A DNA stretch of 20,687 nucleotides from Gammaproteobacteria bacterium (GCA_013139395.1 WTAX01000155.1:1-20687); one strand, 5' to 3'. Numbered from the stretch's first letter, positions 8,443-18,506 are shown. Translations and numbers: made by a program. The notes: a model not told the origin generated them from the letters alone.

Positions 8443-8541
8443 TTTTTTTCCTAAAATTTTATATAATTTCTATGTACAGGTTCTATAGACAACAGTATGC
8501 TACATTCTGTTCAATATTACGAATAAGTATTAACGAATGGT

Positions 8542-10908
8542 TTAAAAGTTTTGACCAAAAGAGAACTGAAAGGTTTCAGTATCATCGCCATCTTTTTTAT
8601 TTAATGGTGCGGCAAGACTCACTCTTAATAAACCAAATGGACTTAACCATGCTCCCGAGATACCGGTCGTATAACGTAATTCACCAACATCAAAATCACC
8701 AGCTTCCTCAAAGACATTACCCACATCAAAAAATCCACTCAAACGATAAGCTGAAGAATCCTTAACAAAAGGTACTGGTAAGATAACTTCGGCATTAGCA
8801 ATGACTTTTAATTGACCGCCTAATGGATCTCCAGTAGCAGCATGAGTAAAATTTTTACCCTTATATACACCTGCATAGTCTTTATCATCTTTAGGGCCTA
8901 AAGTATTGCTCTTATAACCCCGTACATCGCTCATTCCACCGGCATAATACTTCTCAAAAGGTGGAAATGAATCGCCGCCCAAGGTATCTGCGTAACCAAT
9001 ATTCCCCTTTAACATCAAAGTTGTCGTTCTTGATAAGGGGAAAAAACGCTGTTGGACATAATTAATATGATAGAACATCAGGTCACTGCCCGGCAATGCC
9101 ATGTCACCCGATAAACGCTGCAGAGCCCCACGAGTCGGAAAAATAGATTTATTTCGACTATCACGAGACCAATTGGCAGAAAATCTTAAGGTGTTAAAAT
9201 CATCACCTTCTTCTGCCACAAACTTAAGAATGTCAAATGATGTATCTGAATGATAATTTCCATCGTCATCAATGTACAAATCAGGTAAATCAATATGAGT
9301 ATTTTCAAAATCCAGGCCAAAGCCAATGCGATCAAACTCATTGATAGGCACACCAAAACCAACACCAAAACTGATATTATCAGTTGCATAATCAGAGAGG
9401 TTTTCTTCTTCCAAATCAGTTTCACGCCAACTAAAACGCCAGGTTCTACTAATACCATCATCAGTAAAATAAGGATCGGTGACACTAAAACTATAAAGCG
9501 TATTAGCATCACTGGTATTAGTAGCAATCGCATAGCGATTACCGGTACCTAAAAAGTTACTCTGAGCAATACTAAAATTAAAAATAACGCCTTGAGATTG
9601 TGAAAACCCCATACCCGCATTAATACTACCCGTTGATTGCTCTTCGACAGTATAGACAATATCAACCAAATCTGAAGCGCCCGGTACCGCTGGTGTTTCA
9701 ACACTGACTTCCTTAAAAAAACCTAATCGCTGCAGACGTTGTTTTGAACGTTCCACATCGGTGGTTGAAATCCAGGTATTTTCAAACTGACGTAATTCAC
9801 GGCGAATAACTTCATCAGAGGTATTAGCATTACCAACAACATTCACACGACGTACATAAACACGACTGCCCGGATCAACAAAAAAGGTCAAACTCACTTC
9901 TTTTGTTTTGTCATCAACCTGAGGAATAGGATTAACATTAGAAAAGGCATAGCCTGCTTTACCCAGTAAATCAACAATCGATTCACTGGTCCGGGTAATA
10001 TGCGTTCTGGAGAAAAACTGTCCTTTTTTAATTGCCACTACTGGAAAAATTTCTTTGGGATCAATAATCAAATCACCCGCCAGCTTGACTTCTTTTATAA
10101 TGTATTTATCGCCTTCAGAGAGATTGATAGTAATATAGATATGTTTTTTATCAGGAGTGATGGCTACCTGAGTTGATTCAATTTTAAAATTAATATAGCC
10201 ACGGTCCAGGTAAAAAGAACGTAGTTTTTCCAAATCACCTGCTAATTTTTGCTTGGCGTATTGATCGGTTTTAGTATAAAAAGAAAATAAAGTCGGTGTG
10301 GTCAGCTCTAATTCATCTAATAACTCTTCTGTTTCAAATACTTTATTACCGACAATATTAATTTGATGAATAGTGGTTACTCGACCCTCTGACACTTCTA
10401 TTTTGATACCTACACGATTACGTTCTAATGGTGTTACTTTGGTATCAATTCTAACTGCATACTTACCTCGGGCATAATATTGACGCTTTAACTCTTCGAT
10501 AACACGCTGCAATATTGATTTATCATAAACACGGCCTTCAGCAAAACCAATTTGTTTTAATGCTTTAGTGAGTTCTTCAGTATCGAGGTCTTTATTACCT
10601 TCAAATTCAATATCAGCAATGGCAGGGCGTTCAAGAACAAAAACAATCAGTGAGTTGCCTTCCTGTTCCAGACGAACATCTTTAAAAAAGCCTGTTTTAT
10701 AAAGTTCACGAATGGACTTCGAGACAGCCCTGTCATCAAGTCTGTCACCCACTTTCAAAGGAAGATAATTAAATACCGTACCCGCTGAAATTCGTTGCAG
10801 ACCTTCTACTTTAATATTATCAATAACAAAGGCATCAATTGCGAATACCGTTTGCAAGGAAAAAATAGAGCTTATAAGAAAAACTAAAGATAAAACGGCA
10901 CGTCTCAT
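8542..10908 (-). CDS. bamA: Outer membrane protein assembly factor BamA
   Basis: Essential outer-membrane insertase that folds beta-barrel proteins. Seen: signal peptide MRRAVLSLVFLISSIF to about residue 23, five POTRA domains (about 24-420), and a 16-strand barrel with the conserved VRGY motif whose arginine is R663 (E. coli R661, usually VRGF). It ends in phenylalanine (FGQNF), the usual barrel C-terminal signal. The frame is open 7 codons further, to an ATG at 10929. The start at 10908 is preferred because it gives a normal signal peptide with two arginines at the front and has GGAA about 10 nt upstream; this yields 788 aa (E. coli 810). It lies 27 bp after rseP and before skp. Confidence 0.96.
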   Translation of the reverse strand: MRRAVLSLVFLISSIFSLQTVFAIDAFVIDNIKVEGLQRISAGTVFNYLPLKVGDRLDDRAVSKSIRELYKTGFFKDVRLEQEGNSLIVFVLERPAIADIEFEGNKDLDTEELTKALKQIGFAEGRVYDKSILQRVIEELKRQYYARGKYAVRIDTKVTPLERNRVGIKIEVSEGRVTTIHQINIVGNKVFETEELLDELELTTPTLFSFYTKTDQYAKQKLAGDLEKLRSFYLDRGYINFKIESTQVAITPDKKHIYITINLSEGDKYIIKEVKLAGDLIIDPKEIFPVVAIKKGQFFSRTHITRTSESIVDLLGKAGYAFSNVNPIPQVDDKTKEVSLTFFVDPGSRVYVRRVNVVGNANTSDEVIRRELRQFENTWISTTDVERSKQRLQRLGFFKEVSVETPAVPGASDLVDIVYTVEEQSTGSINAGMGFSQSQGVIFNFSIAQSNFLGTGNRYAIATNTSDANTLYSFSVTDPYFTDDGISRTWRFSWRETDLEEENLSDYATDNISFGVGFGVPINEFDRIGFGLDFENTHIDLPDLYIDDDGNYHSDTSFDILKFVAEEGDDFNTLRFSANWSRDSRNKSIFPTRGALQRLSGDMALPGSDLMFYHINYVQQRFFPLSRTTTLMLKGNIGYADTLGGDSFPPFEKYYAGGMSDVRGYKSNTLGPKDDKDYAGVYKGKNFTHAATGDPLGGQLKVIANAEVILPVPFVKDSSAYRLSGFFDVGNVFEEAGDFDVGELRYTTGISGAWLSPFGLLRVSLAAPLNKKDGDDTETFQFSFGQNF

Positions 10909-10935
10909 TAAGTGAGTTCCAATTAACATATTAAT

Positions 10936-12288
10936 CTAATTCAAAATTCTTGTGAAATCATTATACAATGCAATACTCATCAGCATAACCAGTAATGTTA
11001 TACCAATTTTAAGCCCTATTTCCTGTATCGCATCTGATACGGGAGAACCTTTAACCATTTCCACTAAATAAAACAATAAATGGCCGCCATCAAGCATAGG
11101 AATAGGCAGTAAATTAATCACTCCCAGACTTAAACTGACAATCGCCAGAAAACGCAAAAAGCTTTCTATGCCCATCTGTGCAGAATGCCCGGCAACTTCA
11201 GCTATTGTGAACGGACCACTGATATTCTTAATTGAGGCATCGCCAACGACTATTCTACCTAACATTTTTAATGTTAGCACTGATAAACCCCAGGTTTTTT
11301 CAATTCCTTTACCAATCGCGGTAAAAACACCATATTGATGCATCGCATACATTGATTCAGGCAGTGGTGTGACAGACTTAGGGCGCACACCAATACGACC
11401 AATCGTTTGACTGCCTTTTTTAGCAGAGCCAATGGTTACAGGCAATTGGAAATATTGGCCATTTCTTACAATTTCAATAACAACTTTTACTCCCGGCTTA
11501 TCAATAACCGAGCGAACCAGATCCCGCCAATGGTTTATAGACTGGCCGTCAATAGAGACCACCTGATCACCTGAGAGGATCCCGGCAATTGAGGCGGGCG
11601 AATCGGGTGTGACTTCACTAATAATAACATCTTCAACAGGCAGTTTTAAACTAAGTCCAATGATATCCTGAAGACTTGAAGGTTCCACATCATTATCTAA
11701 CTGATCAAGCTTAAAAGTAATATTGCGTTGATCAGATAATTTAAGGATCACACTTTTACGATCTATAAATGCCTCAAGCAATTGTTCATACACAGCATTC
11801 AGTGTGGGCGTTTCCTCACCATCGACGGAAACAATCAAGTCACCGCTGCGTAAACCAGACTGCCAGGCGATTGAATTGCTGTCCAGATTACCCATAATAG
11901 GCTTAACACCTTGTATGCCCATAACAAACATAAGCCAAAAAGCAAACGCAGCAAAAACAAAATTGACAAAGGGACCAGCAAGAACAATAGCAAAACGTTT
12001 ATAAACGGATTGTCGATTAAAGGCTCGATGTAATTCGTCTTCAGCAACATCCCCTTCCCGTTCATCAAGCATCTTGACATAACCGCCAAGAGGAATGCTG
12101 GCAAGCACAAATTCGGTATTATCTTTTTCACCTCGAAAACGAAATAAAGGCGTACCGAAACCTATTGAAAAGCGCAAAACCTTAACATTAAGTTTTCTTG
12201 CCACCCAAAAATGGCCATATTCATGAATAGCAACAAGTAGTGCAATAGTAAAAATAAAAGCCGGTATAACGACTATAAGATTATCCAT
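10936..12288 (-). CDS. rseP: Site-2 zinc metalloprotease RseP
   Basis: Intramembrane protease that cuts anti-sigma factor RseA to release sigma-E under envelope stress and clears signal peptide remnants. Seen: HEYGH with H22, E23 and H26 at exactly the E. coli numbers, four hydrophobic membrane segments, two PDZ domains in the periplasmic part (about 115-310), and the third zinc ligand D400 in PMLDGGH (E. coli D402). The frame extends 16 codons upstream to a GTG at 12336, but the ATG at 12288 gives 450 aa, the E. coli length, so it is preferred. The ribosome site AGG is weak. Neighbours dxr and bamA are the usual ones. Confidence 0.96.
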   Translation of the reverse strand: MDNLIVVIPAFIFTIALLVAIHEYGHFWVARKLNVKVLRFSIGFGTPLFRFRGEKDNTEFVLASIPLGGYVKMLDEREGDVAEDELHRAFNRQSVYKRFAIVLAGPFVNFVFAAFAFWLMFVMGIQGVKPIMGNLDSNSIAWQSGLRSGDLIVSVDGEETPTLNAVYEQLLEAFIDRKSVILKLSDQRNITFKLDQLDNDVEPSSLQDIIGLSLKLPVEDVIISEVTPDSPASIAGILSGDQVVSIDGQSINHWRDLVRSVIDKPGVKVVIEIVRNGQYFQLPVTIGSAKKGSQTIGRIGVRPKSVTPLPESMYAMHQYGVFTAIGKGIEKTWGLSVLTLKMLGRIVVGDASIKNISGPFTIAEVAGHSAQMGIESFLRFLAIVSLSLGVINLLPIPMLDGGHLLFYLVEMVKGSPVSDAIQEIGLKIGITLLVMLMSIALYNDFTRILN

Positions 12289-12375
12289 AAAACCTATATT
12301 AGCTCTCTTAAAAAATTCATTAGTTAATAGCCCCACTTACTGGCAAAAGTTAATAACCGCTATTAACACCTACAG

Positions 12376-13605
12376 TTAAGCGGCCTGTTGACATAGACTA
12401 TCAGCAATTGTTCTTGCCTTAGCATCTGCCGCTAAAATAACACTCAGTGAATCAGCCGGCACAGCAGGCAATTGTTCTATCGTCTGCTGCACAATTTGTG
12501 CAATTTGAGTAAAAGCAATTTTTTCCTGCAAAAAAGCATCCACTGCAATTTCATTAGCTGCATTTAATATGGCCGGTGCAGTTCCACCGCTACGCAGTGC
12601 ATCATAGGCTAATTTAAGACACACAAAGCGCTCAAAATCAGGCTTCTCAAAATTAAGTTGCGCAACTTTAAAAATATCTAACTGTTCAACACCAGAGTTC
12701 ATACGTTCAGGCCAGGCCATTGCATGAGCAATTGGCGTGCGCATATCAGGATTGCCTAATTGCGCCAGTACGGAGCCGTCACTATACGATACCATAGAAT
12801 GAATCACACTTTGCGGGTGAATAACCACCTGAATATCATCAGCTGAGGCATTAAATAACCAGCTTGCTTCAATGACTTCGAGACCTTTATTCATCATAGT
12901 TGCAGAATCAACGGATATCTTTCGTCCCATTTCCCAGGTTGGATGCGCACAAGCCTGATCGGGTGTCACGCTCTGTAATTCATCCAGACTTTTATTTAAA
13001 AACGGGCCTCCGGAAGCGGTTAATAGTATTTTTTCAACACCGGATTCCTGTAAGTTTTGTAACGTGCTTTTATCAATACTAGTATCCACATTCGCACTGA
13101 TATTATTTAGTTTTTCAGGCATTGATTGAAAGATCGCATTATGTTCACTATCAATCGGCAATAAGGTCGCACCATTTTCTTTGACTGCCTGCATAAATAA
13201 ATCACCTGACATCACCAATGATTCTTTATTAGCCAATAAAATACGTTTGCCGCTTCGAGCAGCCGCCAGTGATGAGCTTAATCCTGCAGCACCAACAATA
13301 GCAGCCATAACATAATCAACCTGATCCATAGACGCCACATCATCAAGTGCATCACAGCCTGAAAAAACCTTAATGTGCTGTGTCTTAGGGTTATTGGTTA
13401 AACGCTGCTGCAATTCATCAGCAGATGCGTTATCCACCATAACGGCTATTTCAGGTAAGAATTGCAGACATTGTTCATAAAGACGTTCGACATTTTTATT
13501 TGCCGTCAACGCAAAGGCATTAAAGCGTTCGGATTGTCTGGCAATAACATCCAAAGTACTGGTTCCAATAGAGCCTGTAGAACCTAAAATTGCGACATTA
13601 ATCAT
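12376..13605 (-). CDS. dxr: 1-deoxy-D-xylulose 5-phosphate reductoisomerase
   Basis: Second enzyme of the MEP isoprenoid pathway; rearranges and reduces DXP to 2-C-methylerythritol 4-phosphate with NADPH and a divalent metal. Seen: NADPH-binding GSTGSIG at residues 8-14, [12 protein letters not shown], metal ligands D152 and E154 in [11 protein letters not shown], the flexible loop and substrate region [23 protein letters not shown] with the third metal ligand E243. The 409-aa length exceeds E. coli (398), apparently through a longer segment at about 167-188. It lies between cdsA and rseP, the Pseudomonas-type position; in E. coli it lies between frr and uppS. It supplies precursors for the upstream uppS product. 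Confidence 0.97.
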   Translation of the reverse strand: MINVAILGSTGSIGTSTLDVIARQSERFNAFALTANKNVERLYEQCLQFLPEIAVMVDNASADELQQRLTNNPKTQHIKVFSGCDALDDVASMDQVDYVMAAIVGAAGLSSSLAAARSGKRILLANKESLVMSGDLFMQAVKENGATLLPIDSEHNAIFQSMPEKLNNISANVDTSIDKSTLQNLQESGVEKILLTASGGPFLNKSLDELQSVTPDQACAHPTWEMGRKISVDSATMMNKGLEVIEASWLFNASADDIQVVIHPQSVIHSMVSYSDGSVLAQLGNPDMRTPIAHAMAWPERMNSGVEQLDIFKVAQLNFEKPDFERFVCLKLAYDALRSGGTAPAILNAANEIAVDAFLQEKIAFTQIAQIVQQTIEQLPAVPADSLSVILAADAKARTIADSLCQQAA

Positions 13606-13648
13606 TATGATATTCTCATTAACTCAAACTGAAAAACAATTTAATCAC

Positions 13649-14497
13649 TTAATTCAATTGATACATCCATGAAAGGACAATATAAAATACCGGGCCTGCA
13701 GCGGTAACACTATCAATTCTATCCAGTATGCCGCCATGTCCGGGCAATAAATTACTGCTGTCTTTAATATTAGCCTGACGCTTAAACATGCTTTCCAGCA
13801 AATCACCTATGACTGAAAAAATAACGGTCAAAACACTAATACTAATGATACGAAGATAATCCTGAACACCTCCGCCATGCCAAAAAGTGAATAAGCTGAC
13901 GATTAGAATTGCCAGGATCAGACCACCATATACGCCTTCTCTTGACTTGCCTGGACTGATCGTTGGTGCAAGTTTGTTTTTGCCAAAGCGTTTTCCCGAA
14001 AAATAAGCGCCTGTATCAGCAATCCAGACCAACATCATGACGGAAAAAACCAGATAAGGTCCACTGATAGTTGTCTGGGCAAATTCCAGTGCTTCAATTG
14101 CGTGAATTGAAATAAGAGCATACCAGGTTAAAACCAGCAAAAAAGTGCCTATTATGGCAATAACCGCATTTCTTTCCTGCCAAAATTTGACCTTATCGGG
14201 AAATCCAGAAAGCAAAATAAGAGCAAACAACCAAAAACCAACGGCAAATCCATTCATCAGACTTGATGATAAAATAAAATTAACTAGCCAGAGGGAAAAT
14301 ATAATGGTGCCAATAATAACAACATAAGCTAACTTTGACAGCATCGATGGAAATTTAGCAAAGCCAGCCCATTCATAGGCTCCTAACAAAATGATAAAGC
14401 CGACAAATGCAGCAAAGGAACTATTTGACAGGAATAAAATACCGTATACGGCAAGGGGAAAAAGAACTAAAGCAGTAATGACTCTTAATTTTAACAT
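13649..14497 (-). CDS. cdsA: Phosphatidate cytidylyltransferase
   Basis: Inner-membrane enzyme making CDP-diacylglycerol from phosphatidic acid and CTP, the branch point of phospholipid synthesis. Seen: multiple hydrophobic membrane segments and the C-terminal family signature FKRQANIKDSSNLLPGHGG followed by ILDRID, with the KD and DRxD acidic residues. The frame is open 60 codons further, to 14677, but that extension overlaps uppS out of frame and is not family-like. The ATG at 14497 begins MLKLRVITALVLFP, gives 282 aa (E. coli 285), and lies 7 bp after the uppS stop, so I chose it. AAGGAAG lies about 14 nt upstream, a long spacing; coupling to uppS translation is likely. Confidence 0.95.
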   Translation of the reverse strand: MLKLRVITALVLFPLAVYGILFLSNSSFAAFVGFIILLGAYEWAGFAKFPSMLSKLAYVVIIGTIIFSLWLVNFILSSSLMNGFAVGFWLFALILLSGFPDKVKFWQERNAVIAIIGTFLLVLTWYALISIHAIEALEFAQTTISGPYLVFSVMMLVWIADTGAYFSGKRFGKNKLAPTISPGKSREGVYGGLILAILIVSLFTFWHGGGVQDYLRIISISVLTVIFSVIGDLLESMFKRQANIKDSSNLLPGHGGILDRIDSVTAAGPVFYIVLSWMYQLN

Positions 14498-14504
14498 CTG
14501 AGGC

Positions 14505-15254
14505 TTATTCTTCCTTAAGTTGATCACCAGTGCGACCAAAACGTCTTTGTCTGGCATGAAAAGAATCAATCGCTTCCAGGAATATTTTTTTATTGAAATC
14601 TGGCCATAAAACATCGGTAAAATAGAATTCACAATAGGCCAGTTGCCATAAAATAAAGTTGCTGATTCTTTTTTCACCGCCAGTACGTATAAACAAATCA
14701 GGTTCGGGCAGTCCCCTCAACGATAAATGATCCTCAATAATAGCTTCATTAATATCATCTACGGCTAACAGACCCTCCTCAACTTTACGTGCCACCTGTT
14801 GAGTCGCCTGCATAATATCCCAGCGGCCACCATAATTGGCAGCCACATTAAGGATCAAGCCATCGTTATCTGCGGTTAATGCCAGCGCTTTATCTATAAG
14901 CACTCTTATCTTATCTGAAAAAGCATCCAGATCACCAATAATACGCAGCTGGATATTATTTTCATGAAGTTTCTTCGCCTCTCGAGTCAATGCAGTGGCA
15001 AATAACTCCATTAATAAACCGACTTCTTTTTCTGGCCTACGCCAGTTTTCACTGCTAAAAGCAAAGATCGTCAATACTTGCAAATCTTGTTCAACACAAC
15101 TGCTGACAATTTTTCGTACCGTACTTAAACCCGCTTTATGTCCGGCGAAACGCGGCATAAAGCGTTTTTTTGCCCAACGTCCGTTACCATCCATAATAAT
15201 ACAGACATGTTTTAAGGCATTTCCTTTAGCACGAGTCGGGTTATCCGCAGGCAT
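14505..15254 (-). CDS. uppS: Undecaprenyl diphosphate synthase (cis-prenyltransferase)
   Basis: Extends farnesyl diphosphate with eight isopentenyl units to the C55 carrier used for peptidoglycan and O-antigen synthesis. Seen: CIIMDGNGRWA with catalytic D22 (E. coli D26), AGHKAG, FAFSSENWRRP near residues 65-73, and DLFIRTGGEKRISNFILWQLAYCEFYF with R190, R196 and E209 matching E. coli R194, R200 and E213. Length 249 aa (E. coli 253). It starts 2 bp after frr, with GGAA about 8 nt upstream inside the frr tail, so it is translationally linked to frr and to cdsA. Confidence 0.98.
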   Translation of the reverse strand: MPADNPTRAKGNALKHVCIIMDGNGRWAKKRFMPRFAGHKAGLSTVRKIVSSCVEQDLQVLTIFAFSSENWRRPEKEVGLLMELFATALTREAKKLHENNIQLRIIGDLDAFSDKIRVLIDKALALTADNDGLILNVAANYGGRWDIMQATQQVARKVEEGLLAVDDINEAIIEDHLSLRGLPEPDLFIRTGGEKRISNFILWQLAYCEFYFTDVLWPDFNKKIFLEAIDSFHARQRRFGRTGDQLKEE

Positions 15255-15256
15255 TT

Positions 15257-15814
15257 TTAGATTTCCATTAAATCTTTTTCTTTAACTGCTAAAATCTGAT
15301 CCACTTCTTTTACATGGCTGTCGGTTAATTTTTGAATAGCTTCCTGACCACGGTGTTCATCATCCTCTGAGATTTCTTTGTCTTTTTCCAGTTCTTTTAA
15401 AGATCCATTGGCATCTCTGCGAATATTTCGTATGGCAACTTTAGCATTTTCACCTTCACCACGGACGACTTTAATTAGATTTTTGCGGGTTTCTTCTGTC
15501 AGAGGAGGGAGAGGAATACGAATTAATTCACCGCTTGTAGCAGGATTTAATCCTAGATCAGAAGTTAAAATGGCCTTTTCGACTACCGGTGTCATTTGCT
15601 TTTCCCAAACCTGAACCGATAAAGTTCTGGCGTCAAGAACTGAAATATTAGCAACTTGATTTAAGGGTGTTGGATTACCATAATAATCAACGCTGATACT
15701 ATCAAGCAGACTGGTGTGTGCACGTCCGGTCCTAACTTTAATTAAATCCTGTTTGAGTGAGTCAATGCTCTTTCCCATACGGGTCTTGGCATCACTTTGA
15801 ATTTCGTTAATCAT
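15257..15814 (-). CDS. frr: Ribosome recycling factor
   Basis: Splits post-termination ribosomes together with EF-G. The 185-aa length is the family norm. Seen: [21 protein letters not shown] in the first third, a beta-rich domain with [22 protein letters not shown], and the long C-terminal helix region [19 protein letters not shown] strong AGGAGA ribosome site is placed 6 nt before the ATG. It is 86 bp after pyrH with no obvious terminator between. Confidence 0.98.
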   Translation of the reverse strand: MINEIQSDAKTRMGKSIDSLKQDLIKVRTGRAHTSLLDSISVDYYGNPTPLNQVANISVLDARTLSVQVWEKQMTPVVEKAILTSDLGLNPATSGELIRIPLPPLTEETRKNLIKVVRGEGENAKVAIRNIRRDANGSLKELEKDKEISEDDEHRGQEAIQKLTDSHVKEVDQILAVKEKDLMEI

Positions 15815-15900
15815 AATTTTTCTCCTGACGGCACTTAAACAAGCTGGTTGTATAGGTGTTAATTCATTTAACCGGGTATTGAAATAGTGGGGAATAAGAG

Positions 15901-16611
15901 TTATTCGACTAGTGTACCTTCCTGTTCACCTTTAATGACTTTATTGAGTGCGCCTTCTTTGGTCATATTATAAACCCGTATCGGCATTTTATGGTCACGG
16001 CATAAGACAATTGCAGTCGCGTCCATTACATTTAATTTTTTATCTAAAACCTCATCATAAGTTAAATTATGAAAAAGTGTCGCATCAGGATCTTTAACAG
16101 GATCAGCTGAGTAGACACCATCAACCTTAGTTGCCTTGATAACCACATCCGCTTCTATTTCAATACCGCGTAAACTTGCTGCTGAATCCGTAGTAAAAAA
16201 AGGATTTCCTGTACCCGCAGCAAAAATAGCAACCCGGCCCTTTTCAAGGTGGCGAATGGCTCTACGGCGAATATAATCTTCACACACTTGATGAATAGGT
16301 AGTGCTGACATCACTCTGGCAGGCACACCCGATTTTTCCAGTGCATCCTGCAGAGCCAGGGAGTTAATGACTGTCGCCAGCATACCCATATGATCTCCGG
16401 AAACTCTATCCATGCCCGAAGCCGCCAGACCGACACCACGAAATATATTACCACCACCAATCACAATACCCACCTGGATACCCTGAGCAATCAAACTTTT
16501 TACTTCTTGAGAAACATAAGTCAGCACCTGTGGATCAATACCAAAATTTTGCTCTCCCATTAAAGCCTCACCGCTGAGTTTTAATAAGACTCTTTGATAT
16601 TTTGCGCTCAC
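15901..16611 (-). CDS. pyrH: Uridylate kinase
   Basis: Phosphorylates UMP to UDP with ATP; a hexameric amino-acid-kinase-fold enzyme, usually activated by GTP and inhibited by UTP. Seen: LLKLSGEAL at residues 9-17, GGGNIFRG in the nucleotide loop, [32 protein letters not shown] and [10 protein letters not shown]. Length 236 aa (E. coli 241). The start codon is GTG, supported by AAGGA 7 nt upstream and by the family-like N-terminus [13 protein letters not shown]. It follows tsf after 135 bp containing a hairpin, so it may have its own promoter. Confidence 0.97.
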   Translation of the reverse strand: MSAKYQRVLLKLSGEALMGEQNFGIDPQVLTYVSQEVKSLIAQGIQVGIVIGGGNIFRGVGLAASGMDRVSGDHMGMLATVINSLALQDALEKSGVPARVMSALPIHQVCEDYIRRRAIRHLEKGRVAIFAAGTGNPFFTTDSAASLRGIEIEADVVIKATKVDGVYSADPVKDPDATLFHNLTYDEVLDKKLNVMDATAIVLCRDHKMPIRVYNMTKEGALNKVIKGEQEGTLVE

Positions 16612-16653
16612 AGGCTGTTCCTTTTTTATTTGAGTATGAGTTGCTTGGTTATG

Positions 16654-16681
16654 AGTTTACTTTACTATAAATGCTTGTCAC
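16654..16681 (-). promoter_or_regulatory. Weak candidate promoter for pyrH
   Basis: On the minus strand GTGACA (16676-16681) is followed after 16 bp by TAAACT (16654-16659), about 43 bp before the pyrH GTG. The -35 matches at 5 of 6 positions and the -10 at 4 of 6. It lies after the tsf-pyrH hairpin, where an internal promoter would make sense, but this is only a pattern match. Confidence 0.25.
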
Positions 16682-16701
16682 TATTTTTCCAGGTTATAAA
16701 G

Positions 16702-16735
16702 CCTGTCATTTCATTAATACCAACAAAATGACAGG
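16702..16735 (-). terminator. Hairpin between tsf and pyrH, possible terminator
   Basis: A perfect 10-bp stem (16702-16711 with 16726-16735; CCTGTCATTT and its complement) encloses a 14-nt loop, 11 bp past the tsf stop. On the minus strand it is followed by CTTTATAA, a poor T tract, so it may be a leaky terminator or an mRNA-stabilising structure closing the rpsB-tsf unit. Confidence 0.5.
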
Positions 16736-16746
16736 TTAGACTGGCT

Positions 16747-17625
16747 TTAAGCGCCAATTTGAGCCATTACTTCAGCTGCAAAATCTTCTGACTTCTTCTC
16801 CATACCTTCGCCAACTTCCAGGCGGGTAAAGCCTAAGACAGTTGCACCAGCTTTTTTTACCAGTTTTTCAACGGTTATATCAGGATCTTTAACAAATGCC
16901 TGACCCATTAAAGTATTGTCATTAATGAAGCGCCTGATCTTACCTTCAACAATTTTTTCGATGATATTTTCTGGTTTACCGCTATTAGCGGCTTCAGCTG
17001 CTGCAATTTCTTTCTCTTTAGCAAGTTCAGCCTGATCAAGAGAAGACTCATCAAGGCCTTTAGGATTACTTGCAGCAACGTGCATAGCAACATCTTTAAT
17101 CAATTCTGCATTACCATCGCGCATATCAACTACAACACCAATTTTGGTACCATGCAGATAAGCACCTAACTGACCTTCTGTTTCAAAGGTGACAAAACGA
17201 CGCACTGACATGTTTTCGCCGATTTTTACTATCATAGTTTTTAAAACCGTATTGATATCGTCAGAACCTTCTTCTAAAGGCATTGCTAATAAAGCTTCAA
17301 CATCAGCAGGTGCATCACTTAAAATTCGTTTTGCAACAGCACTGGCGAAGTTACCAAACTCATCACCCATGGCAACAAAGTCAGTTTCGCAGTTCACTTC
17401 CAGCATAACACCTTTTTTAGCATCATCACTGAATTCAACAACCACTTTACCTTCAGCCGCAATACGACCAGCTTTTTTATCAGCCTTTGCTAAACCGGTT
17501 TTGCGCATCAGTTCAATTGCTGCTTCAATATCACCATCAGTCTCAACCAGTGATTTTTTGCATTCCATCATGCCCGCACCTGTGCGGTCACGTAATTCTT
17601 TAACCAAAGTGGCGGTAATTGCCAT
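16747..17625 (-). CDS. tsf: Translation elongation factor Ts
   Basis: Nucleotide exchange factor that reloads EF-Tu with GTP. Seen: N-terminal UBA-like region MAITATLVKELRDRTGAGMMECKKSL, the EF-Tu contact motif TDFVA near residues 81-85, and a C-terminal region with GQAFVKDPDITV. Length 292 aa (E. coli 283). The frame continues 14 codons upstream to 17667, but the ATG at 17625 has a GAGG ribosome site about 9 nt before it and begins with the family's usual sequence. It lies 122 bp after rpsB, the standard partner. Confidence 0.97.
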   Translation of the reverse strand: MAITATLVKELRDRTGAGMMECKKSLVETDGDIEAAIELMRKTGLAKADKKAGRIAAEGKVVVEFSDDAKKGVMLEVNCETDFVAMGDEFGNFASAVAKRILSDAPADVEALLAMPLEEGSDDINTVLKTMIVKIGENMSVRRFVTFETEGQLGAYLHGTKIGVVVDMRDGNAELIKDVAMHVAASNPKGLDESSLDQAELAKEKEIAAAEAANSGKPENIIEKIVEGKIRRFINDNTLMGQAFVKDPDITVEKLVKKAGATVLGFTRLEVGEGMEKKSEDFAAEVMAQIGA

Positions 17626-17650
17626 TTTTTTTTCCTCGTATAATTCAAAA

Positions 17651-17692
17651 CCGGGCAGTTCCAGCACTTTATTAGTTGCCAGTCTTGCCCGG
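17651..17692 (-). promoter_or_regulatory. Hairpin in rpsB-tsf gap, possible attenuator
   Basis: CCGGGCA (17651-17657) and its exact complement TGCCCGG (17686-17692) form a G+C-rich 7-bp stem around a 28-nt loop; on the minus strand it is followed by TTTTGAATT. It sits 25 bp before the tsf start. A partial terminator that lowers tsf relative to rpsB is plausible but not shown. Confidence 0.4.
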
Positions 17693-17747
17693 GAATTTTA
17701 TTCTTTCTGATTTTTTAGCGTTTGTTTAGCGCATCTTAAAATAAAGA

Positions 17748-18506
17748 TTAAGAGGCAGCAGCTTCAGATGATTTATCTGAACCATCAACTTCAACAAACT
17801 CGTTTGATGCAGCAGCTTGTATATTAGCTGCTTTTGCATCAAGTACCGATTCTGCTGCTGTTTCAACATACAGGTTGATTGCACGAATCGCATCATCATT
17901 ACCAGGAATGATATAATCAATACCATCTGCTTTATTGTTTGTATCAACTACGCCAATTACTGGAATACCAAGCTTGTTCGCTTCTAGTACAGCAATTTTT
18001 TCATGGCCTACATCAACAATAAATACTGCTGAAGGCAGTGAGTTCATGTCTTTGATTCCACCCAGACTTTTTTCTAATTTTTCCATTTCACGGGAATTCA
18101 TTAGCGCTTCTTTTTTAGTCAGTGTATCAAAAGTACCATCTTCAGATGCTTTTTCTAAATACTTAAGGCGTTTAATGGACTGCTTAACTGTTTTAAAGTT
18201 AGTCAGCATACCACCTAACCAGCGATGATTAACATAAGGCATACCGCAACGCAATGCCTGTTCCTTAATAGATTTACCCGCTGCACGTTTAGTACCAACG
18301 AATAAAATTTTGCCGCGCTTAGCCGCAATCTGACCAACAAAGTTCATCGCATCGTTGAACATTGGTAGAGTGCTTTCTAAGTTGATTATATGAATTTTGT
18401 TACGATCGCCAAAGATATATTGACCCATTTTCGGGTTCCAATAACGGGTCTGGTGACCAAAATGAACGCCTGCTTCAAGCATTTGACGCATTGTGACTTT
18501 TGCCAT
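17748..18506 (-). CDS. rpsB: 30S ribosomal protein S2
   Basis: Small-subunit ribosomal protein, assembled late near S1. Seen: [27 protein letters not shown] at the N-terminus, [33 protein letters not shown], and a central region [33 protein letters not shown]; all are family hallmarks. The 252-aa length (E. coli 241) includes an alanine-rich acidic tail. The frame is open 15 codons upstream to 18551, but the ATG at 18506 has AAGGA about 9 nt upstream and the family N-terminus. Expression is probably controlled by the leader described at 18507-18678; S2 autoregulation is known for the E. coli operon. Confidence 0.98.
   Translation of the reverse strand: MAKVTMRQMLEAGVHFGHQTRYWNPKMGQYIFGDRNKIHIINLESTLPMFNDAMNFVGQIAAKRGKILFVGTKRAAGKSIKEQALRCGMPYVNHRWLGGMLTNFKTVKQSIKRLKYLEKASEDGTFDTLTKKEALMNSREMEKLEKSLGGIKDMNSLPSAVFIVDVGHEKIAVLEANKLGIPVIGVVDTNNKADGIDYIIPGNDDAIRAINLYVETAAESVLDAKAANIQAAASNEFVEVDGSDKSSEAAAS

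Noticed and set aside
10884..10929. GGAACT near the bamA start as a sigma-E -35 box
   Set aside because: No suitable sigma-E -10 follows at the right distance, and the match is better explained as the ribosome binding site of bamA.
12289..12336. GTG-initiated N-terminal extension of RseP
   Set aside because: The ATG at 12288 puts the HExxH residues at exactly the E. coli positions and gives the family length.
13632..13660. A/T-rich hairpin followed by five T after cdsA, as a terminator
   Set aside because: The stem is short, has a mismatch and contains almost no G or C; it overlaps the cdsA stop codon and is followed closely by dxr, so termination is unlikely.
14498..14677. 60-residue N-terminal extension of CdsA
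   Set aside because: It overlaps uppS codons out of frame and has no resemblance to CdsA; the ATG at 14497 gives the normal protein length.
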